Below the pieces are notes generated by a model. That model was not told the DNA's origin and did no database searches. It saw nothing but the letters and a program-made list of their open reading frames with translations. From Diplodia intermedia (lineage: Eukaryota; Ascomycota; Dothideomycetes; Botryosphaeriales; Botryosphaeriaceae), in NCBI GenBank assembly GCA_021495925.1, contig JAKEKT010000008.1, positions 124,001 to 188,000 of the forward strand: DNA of 64,000 nt, written 5' to 3'. Shown piece by piece: positions 55,504 to 64,000 of this stretch. The position numbers were made by a program, and so were the translations under genes. Numbering within the stretch: position 1 is the first letter of the stretch; each line of letters begins with the position of its first letter.

Positions 55504-58500
55504 GATGGGCGATTGCAACGAATGGGAAAGGAGAAAGACGGGAAGATTGCAAGAAAAAGTGAGGTGGGCAAGGCTGAAGAGAGAGGGACTCGCGGCCGGA
55601 GGAGTAGGTTTGTTGGGCTTTGGCGAGCGGAGCGTTGGGACGGAGAGAGGGCCCGCAACTTCAGGCAGGAGCTCCAAGCACTTGGGAATTGGAGAAGGGC
55701 AGGAGTGCGTGGGAGAAGGAGGGCAGGGAGGCAATGGCTTAAGAAGAAGAGCTTCTTGGGCGAAATCGCTAGACACCGCTGGCTGGCCCTAACAGCTGGT
55801 AGCCGAGGCGCGGCGCGTGTTCGAGATTTCAGGGGTCCAGTTTTCAAGATGGCACATCTGTTTCCGTTGCCAGAGTCTCGGGCATTCTCGCCGCCAACCA
55901 CCCCAGCTCCAGGCCTTGGCCTCTCAGGCGCGCAGCAGCCCGCCAGCGCCCGCCCACCAGTCCGAGCCCACGAGCACAGCCGGCGCCGCTGAGCTCAGCC
56001 CGCCAGGAGCTCACACCGTCGACGGCTCTGCCCGCACGAAAACCACCGCTGCTGCCCGGCGATCCCGCTGCGCCAGCCCGCTCCACGTCCACAGGACAAG
56101 CTGAATTGCGCACGCCGCGAGTGGCTGGAGCTGACCGCCAAAGCGCAGCCGTGGGGTAGGCTATGCCATGCCGTCGCACATGTGTATGCTGCCGGTCAGC
56201 CCTCAGGCTCAGGGTCCGCGCCGAGCACATGTGAAAGCGCTGCCACCGCTAGCCGCAGCAAATGGCAGGCCAGGGCGGTGCGCGATGATGTCTGCGTCTC
56301 TGCGCGGTTGAGATGGAGCTGCCGCCCAATGGCTCTGCCCTGGTGCCACAGTGCCGTCCCGTCGTCGCGCAGTCGGAGCCGCGATGAGGATGCCCTGCTT
56401 TCGGGTCCGAGCTAGCTTATCGTGGCCACTGCGCGCCCTCGCTTCTGCAGGGCCTGCAGGGGGGCGCCCACGATCGTCGCTGCCCTCAGGTACTTTGTTG
56501 GGCGCCCGGGGAACTGCCTCAACAATTCACGCTTCACATCAGCGTCTCCTTACCTTCACACCATTGCGCTCTCAATGGCTAAATGCGAGTCAGTGCACGC
56601 CAATCCGCCTGCCGTGCTGACGCCACCGCGCTGCTGCGAGACGTCGCCCTCGCGCCCACGGGGAAACGATGTGCGATAGATGCGCGCAATCTTATCTCAT
56701 CCATCTCCGCCCAGACACCGCCCGTCCAGAGCACGCACATCGCCTTCTCGATGCAACTCTTCTTTGACTAACATTTTTAGCGGCCTGCCCGCCATGTGGG
56801 TGCAAGGATCCTCGCCCCCCGCCGCCGGACCGATGTCCTGGCGGGCGAGTGGCGGCGCGAATCCCATCGCGTTTTTTCCAGCTTTTTTCCCATCCATTCA
56901 CCGGCCGGCTTTACGCCGTGCCAGCTGGCCGAAGATGCCGTGCAAAAGTCGCGCCGCTGGCACAGGCGCTCGGGCCGTGTGAGGGAGGGAGTGAGGAGGA
57001 AGGGAGGGGCACCGAAAAGCGCTGGCATCGTGAACTGGCCACCACGCCCACCGTGGCCACCGCACAGAACCCACACGCCACGCCACACAGCGTAGGGCTT
57101 ATCGCTCTGCCGTTGAGCCGCCTCCGACTGTGGGTCCCCTCTCTGCCTCCCCGAAAGGCTGGGGTGCTTGCCTCTGCCTGCCGCGCTTTCTCCGCAATCG
57201 GATGTATGACCAAGCTGCCAGCAACTCACTGCCGTGGCACCTTTCACGCTACGTGTCGGACCCATTGCTATGCAAACGGAATTGCCTTATCGACGCAAGA
57301 CTGGATCGCGGGCTGCGTCACCCGTGGGAACGGGCTCACATGCAACTCTGGAGAGGGGGAAGTCCTGCACCCGTGAGGCGAAGAATTGTGGGGTTCATCA
57401 ATCCGCAGCGAGCTCGTCCAGTCCCGCAGTCAGAGCTCCATGGCCGAGGTTTCGACCTCGCCGGACCCTGAACAAGCTGTCGAGCAGATCTGTCTGATGT
57501 GCATTCTGTTTCCAGATCTGAGGATTGGCATCGCTGAGCTCACCCCTGAATCCGCGCTAACTCCGAGTCGTCGAACTCCATTTTCGAGCTTGTGTCTGCT
57601 GCTTGAACATCATCATGGAGACTTTGGAGCGGTGATCTCATAGGATCGGTTTTGGTGAGGACTAGTCACATTCGGGTACGAGTGGCACGGGCAATGCTTG
57701 CGCCATATGAGGGGTTGAAGCAGATTCTGGTATGCCTGTCGTGCATCGCAGCCGATGGCCCTGTTCATCATTGCTGTAGAGCCATCCGCAAAACGGCTAT
57801 CAAGATAAGCTTTCCCTGGTTAATTGGGCGGGCAGAATGTTCCCCCTCCCGGTCAGGGGTCCCTTAAAATGACATGGTTTACCTGGCTTTCCTGTCCTTC
57901 TAGGCCCTAGGAACAGAATCCATTGCCACCTCTGAGCCGTGGTATACCAAGTTTTTTGTCCTGACTTCCAGACGATGTCGGTGATCCAAATTCTTTCTCG
58001 AATGCGAGAGCTATCACATGCTCACTCCGCCTCGGCAATTTTATTGGCATACTGTCATTTCTCAACAAGTAGCCATTCTTTCCGTCTTCCTTCAGGGGGA
58101 CAAGGAAATGTTGGTTGAGCATTCTTCTATGTATAAACCACACATCAGTCGCGTTGTTGAGGAACATGTGAAAGTCCATGGCACCGCTCCCGGTAAGGCA
58201 GAAGAGGCAAATGACGGGGGCGGAATGTGGCGATTGCGTATCGCAAGTGCGTGAACTAAGCCAGTTCCTTACAGTTTCTTACTTTCTGGGGAAGGTCTGA
58301 TGTAAGCTTATTCCTTTCCGGAACTAAGCAATCACTTCGATATTTATATTTGGAAGTACTCTATACCCCCAATCGACATTCTCCATTCCATCCACATGCC
58401 GTCCGTCACCTGGTTGGTGTCCGGCCCTCGGGGTAGAGAAAACGCAGCTTTAACAGATCGACACTACCCTCGAGGAACATTCGTTCTCAGGGAAAGTTCG

Positions 58501-59090
58501 TCGTGGGTGGCAAAAAGAATGCAAACGGCAGAGTTGTGGATATGTCCGGTAATTCGACATTGGAAAGTCTGCTTCGGAGTACTTACTATCACATGGCCTA
58601 CATTGTCCCTGGATATCCACTCACCTACGTGATAATTGTTGGTAGGTTTGAATGTCTATTTGCATCACGTAGTGCATAACCACTGTGATTACGAGAGTTC
58701 TTGCGACGGCTCCCAATGGCCATTTCCCTTCCTTTTTCTTGTCATTTGGGTTAAAGTTCATTTTTTTTTTTTTTTCATTTTCATTATTTACATGCGTTGA
58801 TTCATTGACATGACTCCACATGTCCCATCGATATCCTCGTCCCTTCTTGTACCAGAACTCCTGTCAATGGTATCATGCTTTGCTTATCTCCAATGCCCGC
58901 TTCTAGATGCAAGAACGCGAACGCCAGACGATGTACCGAGACGCTCAATGCCCTTCAAAACACCGGAAATAAACGAAAATCCGCTCGAGAAGGCATGCCT
59001 ACGTTCGAGTAGATGGAGCTCATCGGTCAAAGCGCTAGTCCGGAGCATGCAAAAAATTGCGGGTGAAATCCATCAAGACAGCCCCCCTCT
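55504..59090. other. Long intergenic region
   Basis: In 3.6 kb I see no gene, RNA or transposon signature. The left part is the desaturase promoter. Many open frames exist because the DNA is GC-rich, but none has family features. Confidence 0.45.
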
Positions 59091-59852
59091 TCAGTTCTCG
59101 TTCCAGTTCAGGTTGAACCGACCCTCGGCGTTCCTGTACTCGGCCAAGCACTGGATGACCTCATCGGCGGACAGGGCCTCGACCAGGATGCCGGCGCAGG
59201 TGGGCGAGACGAAGCCGCTGGAGACGGCGTTGCGGACCCAGCTGATGAGGCCGTCGTAGTAGCCGTCGACGTTAAAGACGACGACGCCGCGGTTGTGGAT
59301 GCCGAGCTGGTTCCACGTCGTGACCTCCATCAGCTCCTCCATGGTGCCGTAGCCGCCGCTCAGGGCGACGAAGCCGCCGCCGGGGCCGCCGGCGATGACC
59401 TCCTGCGCCATCATGCTCTTGCGCGTGTGCATGTCCTTGACCACCGTGGTCCGCCCGTACAGCTTCTGGTCGATGACGTTGCGCGGGCCGGGCCCGTTGT
59501 GCGAGTCGTCGCCGTTGCCGTCGGCCGCGGCCGACTCCATGGCCTTGTCGTAGTTTTGCTCCAGCTTGACCAGCGCCGACGGGATGATGCCGTGCACGGC
59601 GTCCGGCCCCGACAGCGAGACGAGCGTGCGCGCCAGCTCGCCCATCAGGCCGACCGTGCCGCCGCCGTACACCAGCCGCATGTTGTTGGCGTGCAGGGCG
59701 TGCGCCAGGGCGCGCGCCGCCTCGAGGTGCTTCGGCGAGGTGCCGCTGCTGGCGCCGCAGAAGACGCAGATGACGGGGCGGGGGTCGGCGGCCACGCTGC
59801 CGTTGAGCTGCGTTCCGGGCACCGGTTGTTCGGGTTGTTCGGCGGCTGACAT
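59091..59852 (-). CDS. LOG-family phosphoribohydrolase
   Basis: The 253-residue protein belongs to the lysine-decarboxylase-like/LOG family, which releases the base from nucleotide monophosphates (cytokinin riboside 5'-monophosphate in plants and some fungi). It has the Rossmann start VICVFCGASSGTSPKHLEAA, YGGGTVGLMGELA, the catalytic Arg/Glu segment MHTRKSMMAQEV, and the signature S165-GGYGTMEELMEV. The first residue is Ser where the family normally has Pro (PGGxGTxxE); R and E of the active site are kept. A Gly/Asp-rich insertion (ESAAADGNGDDSHNG) is unusual. Substrate is inferred. Confidence 0.9.
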   Translation of the reverse strand: MSAAEQPEQPVPGTQLNGSVAADPRPVICVFCGASSGTSPKHLEAARALAHALHANNMRLVYGGGTVGLMGELARTLVSLSGPDAVHGIIPSALVKLEQNYDKAMESAAADGNGDDSHNGPGPRNVIDQKLYGRTTVVKDMHTRKSMMAQEVIAGGPGGGFVALSGGYGTMEELMEVTTWNQLGIHNRGVVVFNVDGYYDGLISWVRNAVSSGFVSPTCAGILVEALSADEVIQCLAEYRNAEGRFNLNWNEN

Positions 59853-60434
59853 GGTGGCGGGTGGCGTATTGGTATAGAGGGTGGAGGAGAGGGTTGTGTG
59901 GGTGGTGGGGAGTAAGGTGGCGTTGGTTGGAGAGACTGCAAAACCCCGAGGATTAGGATTGTAGTCTGCGGCACGGAGTTAAGTATTGGACGAGGCTGGA
60001 TAAGAGGGAGTGAGTCACATACGGTGAGTGAAAGAAGGGTAAGATCCGCCGAAGGAATAGAAGCGGCGCAGGGGGCCCGAGGGGCTGAGCAATTATATAG
60101 CTGCAGAGGAGTGGAGGCAACCCATTCGGTCATGGACAAGTCATTTGATGCCACCTCACAGTGTCTTAGCGTGCTGCTGTGCTCTTGTTCCGTCGGAGGC
60201 GGATGCGGGAAACATGGGCGATTTGCATCATAGCCGTGGTTGCTGGTGCCTGGCCAATCGGAGGCCCACCGCGCCGGCACGCCCCCGCGAAGCCTAGACT
60301 CGACTCCCTGACCGCCTTCGGCGCCGCATCGACGCGTCGTATCGTGTCGTGTCGACTTCTTCCTCCACTCCCTACAGCGCTTCACTTCTCGTAGGCCCTT
60401 GTTACGAAACGAGGCCAGGCCCACTTCGTCCAAG
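59853..60434. promoter_or_regulatory. Divergent promoter region of the LOG and CLPTM1 genes
   Basis: No gene is seen in this 0.6-kb interval between divergent genes. Confidence 0.5.
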
Positions 60435-62452
60435 ATGCCTGAAGAACAGAGGGAAGAACAGCAGAGCGTACGTTTCCGGTTCCGCCGCATCGAGGCTGAA
60501 AGCTAATCAACATCCACCTTCAGTTTTTCCGCACCGCGGCGCAGGGCATTGGTATCTTTCTGCTCATCCAGTTTGCCAGCAAGCAGTTCTTCGGCAGCGC
60601 ACAACCGGAGCAACCGACTGCCAATGTTGCCGGCGCCAATGCTCCCACCGCCAACCTCCCCGTTCCCGACTTTGCCGACAGGCCCCCAGGCCTCGCCCCG
60701 GACGCCCAGTACAATGCCATTCCGCAGTCCATCGCGCCCATCTGGCCTCCCGGCACCGAGCTCGACCTGAACATCTATGTCTCTCCGTCAATGGTCATGC
60801 CGTCGCTGAAGTCGATGCCCGCCGATTCACTGGTCGTGGATGAGAGGCAGTTTGCCTACGGTGACTTCCAGGATAAGCGTGAGATCGACACGACGATCAA
60901 GGTGCCGAAGGAGGCCCAGGCTGGCAGCCCTATCTGGGCGCATTTCTTCGTTGCCCAGACTGGCAAAGAGCTGGATCCCGCCGCTCCGAGCTATGACCCC
61001 TCTAAGGCCTACCATTTCGCATACCCCTTAACTCAACGTCTGCCGAGAAAGAAGGTCAAGAAGGCGAAGAACCTGCTGGCTGGTGGCGGTGATGATGAAG
61101 ATACCGAACCGGAGCCGGAGGTTGAGCAGCCTGCCCGCCTCGTGAACTACTACCACCCTAACTTCACCATGTCGTTCATCCCGGACTCCGGCGTGCAGAG
61201 GTATCCTCAACTTCACCCGGCGCTACGCAGCTACATTAAGCTTGAGTCCACGGGAGCTAGGGATGCTTCAGGTCAGAACGGGTGGTACTACCCCATTCTG
61301 TTCGTGAACACCTTCTGGCAGCTCAGGGACCACATGCTCGAGCTGAACTCGACCACTACTGAGATCCCTCTGCACATTTCTCTCAACCAGCAGAAGAGCT
61401 GGATCTATACCATTCTCGCCAGTGTTGACGCCAATGTCAAAGCTAACCAGGCAAACGCAGCTGCCAATCCCGGACAGATGACCGCTAGCGGCTCTGGCGA
61501 GGAGTTTGAAGATTTCAAACGTATTCTCATCGACAGCAACGCCTATCTGCTTGCCACTACCGGTGTTGTCACCATTCTTCACATGATCTTTGAGATGCTT
61601 GCATTCAAGAACGATGTCTCTCACTGGCGCCAGAAGAAGGACAATGTCGGTACTTCGGTGCGCACGATCTTGGCCAATGTCTTCATGCAGTTGATTATCT
61701 TCCTGTATCTGATGGACAACAACGAGAACACGTCGTGGATGATTCTCTTTGGCCAAGGCATGGGCATTCTCATCGAAGCGTGGAAGATCACCAAGACGGT
61801 TGACATCAAGGTTGAACCCGCCGCCCCAGGCTCCTTCTTGCCGTACAAGATCGAGTTCAAGGACAAGCACGAGCTGTCTGATAAGGAGAAGGAAACGCAA
61901 GAGTACGACCGCATCGCATTCAAGTACCTATACATGGTCGCCGTTCCTCTTCTGCTCGCGTACGCCGGCTACTCTCTGGTCTACGAAACGCACAAGTCGT
62001 GGTACAGCTTCGTCATTGCTACCCTCGTTGGCAGCGTCTACGCGTACGGCTTCCTGATGATGGTCCCGTCGCTGTACATCAACTACCGCCTCAAGTCCGT
62101 GGCGCACATGCCGCGCAAGGCCATGATGTACAAGTTCCTGAACACCTTCATTGACGACCTGTTCGCCTTTACCATCAAGATGCCTACGCTTCACCGCCTG
62201 GCAACCCTCCGTGACGACGTCATTTTCTTCATCTACCTCTACCAGGGCTGGAAGTACAGGGTCGACTACAGCCGTGTTAACGAGTTCGGTCAGGGCGGTG
62301 AGGATGAAGACGAGCCGGAGAAGGTTGCCAACCAGCCGCTAAAAAGCCCGCCTGGTGATGACAAGAAGGCCATCGAGGATGTCAAGGAGGTCAAGGCAGA
62401 GGCCAAGACGACGGGGGCTGAGAAGGGCGGAAAGGGCAGGAAGAGGAAGTAA
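60435..62452 (+). CDS. CLPTM1 family transmembrane protein
   Basis: This ER/Golgi multi-span protein is homologous to human CLPTM1 and CLPTM1L (the latter a lipid scramblase). Exons 60435-60467 and 60524-62452 give 653 residues; the first encodes only MPEEQREEQQS. Helix 1 is GIGIFLLIQFASKQFFG. A large lumenal domain follows, with YPILFVNTFWQLRDHMLELN. The conserved block SHWRQKKDNVGTSVRTILAN and helices to about residue 590 come next, including KSVAHMPRKAMMYKFLNTFI and DDLFAFTIKMPTLHRLATLR. A Lys/Glu-rich tail ends in KGRKRK. Length is normal for fungal members. Confidence 0.93.
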
Positions 62453-63065
62453 AATGTTGAACAAGGTTCGATGGCTGTGAAGGCTCTTGGCCGGCACAGT
62501 CAGATTGTTATTCGACGAAAGAAATTCAGGACAAATGGATATATTGTTAATATAATATCACGCGGGAGGAATATCCTGGCCTTCCGATTGATACGTATGT
62601 ACATTATGACTTGAATGAGTGAATAGCGATGTCATTCGACGTCCTGTGATTAAGTAGAGCTTGATCAATTGGTCTAGCCAAAGAACTTATACTGAAAGTC
62701 CATTGCGTCTGTTGTATCGACGTTACGAAGTAGTCAAGATGTGGATTGTGCGCGCCACAGGTTCACACAGCCACTACGGCGCGCCATACGCGCTCTGACC
62801 ACATCCACGCACCGCCTTCCACGCAGCTGCTCTCGAGCTCACACCAACGACCGCTCGCAGCCCGCCCGAACGACTGCAACCCAACAAAACCTTCCTCGCG
62901 GTCTCAATCGGTCACATCACCGGTTCCACAAACCACCAAGAAACCGGAGACCGGAGGTGTTCCTCGCGGCCGCAAAAAAACAGCAACACCACCACCCAAA
63001 CCGAAACCCCAACTCCACAACCCCCAGCAAAAGCCGAACGAAACCCCCCACGCACGCACGCAACG
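62453..63065. other. Intergenic region
   Basis: This contains the 3' UTR of the CLPTM1 gene and the promoter of EMC7. No gene is seen. Confidence 0.6.
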
Positions 63066-63954
63066 ATGCGCCTCCCAACCACCACGGCCGCCGCCGTCCT
63101 GGCCGCCGCCCTCGCCAGCAACGGCCTCCTCGACGCCGTGCTCGCCGCCGACCTCACCTTCACGGTGCCGCCGCACCCGGCGCTGCTGCCCGCGGGCGCG
63201 TCGGCGCTGCCGGGCTCGACGCACGCGACGCTGCACGCGCGCGGGGCGGCGGCGGCGGCGCCGCTGCGCCGCGACGGCACCTTCGTCTTCGTCGACGTCG
63301 CGCCGGGCAGCTACCTGCTGAGCGTGCACGGGCGCGACCACGTGTTCGAGAACCTGCGGGTGGACGTCGAGGAGGCGGTGGATTACGAGAACAACGACGA
63401 TGGTGCGAAGAAGACGGAGAAGGTGAGGGCGTGGCAGACGTTTCGCGGCAACGAGTGGGCGAATCGGGGGGAGAAGAGGGGGGAGACGACGGCGTCGGGC
63501 GGGGGGCGGATGATGGCGGAGGTGAGGGTGGTGGGGCGCAAGGAGTACTACCAGGAGAGGTCGGGCTTCAGCCCGTTGTCGTTCTTGAAGAACCCGATGA
63601 TCTTGATGGGCGTGTTCAGCTTGGCGTTGATCGTGGGCATGCCGTATCTCATGGACAACAGTGAGTTTTTTTCTCTTTCCACCTTTTTTTTTGTTTTCCC
63701 CCTCACCCCCCTTCTATTTTCTTTCTTCGGTGGAGTTTTCCGTTTGGCTTTGCTGACGTTCCGGTGCGTGTGCTGCAGTGGATGAGGAGACCAAGGCCGA
63801 GTTCGAGGAGATGCAGAAGAACAGCCCGCTCGGGCAGAATCCGGCGACCCAGCTGCAGAATTTCGACCTGGCGTCTTTCTTGGCCGGCAAGAAGGACGAG
63901 CAGCCGCAGAAGTCGTCGCAGAGCGGAGGAAGCAGCTCCAAGAAGCGCAGCTAG
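63066..63954 (+). CDS. EMC7: ER membrane protein complex subunit 7 (EMC7/Sop4-like)
   Basis: EMC7 is part of the insertase that places transmembrane helices in the ER membrane. Exons 63066-63660 and 63779-63954 give 256 residues. A signal peptide (to about residue 28, ending VLAA-DL) is followed by a beta-sandwich lumenal domain (ATLHARG...GTFVFVDVAPGSYLLSVHGRDHVFENLRVDV). After it come SFLKNPMILMGVFSLALIVG (membrane helix with the family-typical KNPM start) and PYLMDNMDEETKAEFEEMQ, rebuilt across the intron. The C-terminal cytosolic tail is Gln/Ser/Lys-rich. Confidence 0.93.
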
Positions 63955-64000
63955 ACTACTTTTACAGGGGCGGTGATGCTGCGGACTGATGGGCTCCTAC

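Noticed and set aside
55504..55776. In-frame N-terminal extension of the desaturase
   Set aside because: Pro/Ser-rich, UTR-like composition; desaturase homology and a good ATG begin at 55503.
55817..58260. Many open frames in the 3.6-kb gap before the LOG gene
   Set aside because: No start context, introns, family motifs or consistent codon pattern; expected in GC-rich DNA.
59790..59820. GTQLNGSV in the LOG N terminus resembles the Q-x-N-G core of the cluster motif
   Set aside because: The aromatic, Ala and Ser/Ala positions do not match and it sits in an ordinary enzyme leader; chance.

Overview
The window looks like a chromosome segment of a filamentous ascomycete (Pezizomycotina, possibly Dothideomycetes; the class is an inference). 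Genes carry short 39-160 bp introns with GT...AG ends. Families typical of moulds are present: a HET-domain protein, a DUF3176 membrane protein, a secreted S41-like protease, a delta-12 desaturase, Rcf2 and EMC7. No bacterial-style operons are visible.

Layout. 1-2159 holds the 3' part of a PMT2-type protein O-mannosyltransferase, followed by a small secreted protein (3156-3952, -), an acyl-CoA-binding membrane protein (5440-6611, -), gamma-tubulin complex GCP2 (7417-10295, +), a short-chain dehydrogenase (11817-13058, +) and mitochondrial Rcf2 (13716-14663, -). From about 15.9 to 29.1 kb lies an accessory island. It starts with a 206-bp MITE-like element and a HET-domain gene, followed by a cluster of genes that share a two-repeat C-terminal motif. 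Beyond it come an FAD aromatic hydroxylase (30840-32690, -), a DHA1-type MFS transporter (34420-36408, +), a secreted S41-like peptidase (39081-41459, +), a DUF3176 protein (43272-45157, +), a sugar porter (45596-47614, -), a phytanoyl-CoA-dioxygenase-like enzyme (48537-49781, +), a tRNA-Lys (50886-50958, -), two kinds of MITE-like insertions (50.1-52.8 kb), an oleate delta-12 desaturase (53969-55503, -), a LOG-family protein (59091-59852, -), a CLPTM1 homologue (60435-62452, +) and EMC7 (63066-63954, +).

Main point of interest. At least five loci between 19.1 and 27.7 kb, and perhaps a sixth at 28.9 kb, encode the repeat [W/Y/F]-x4-A-x3-[S/A]-x-Q-[hydrophobic]-N-G-[D/N/E/S]-[I/V/L], normally twice, 27-32 residues apart, at the C terminus. 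Two of these proteins begin with a SesA/HeLo-like helical domain, one locus is a decayed version of the same gene, and two are tiny motif-only proteins. The arrangement is two divergent pairs (motif-only gene head-to-head with an effector-like gene, about 1.1 kb apart) flanking the pseudogene. This is the expected look of a fungal amyloid-signalling (HET-s/HRAM or sigma-like) programmed-cell-death locus, but no NLR partner lies in the window. Function is inferred; the repeats, pairing and decay are visible directly in the sequence.
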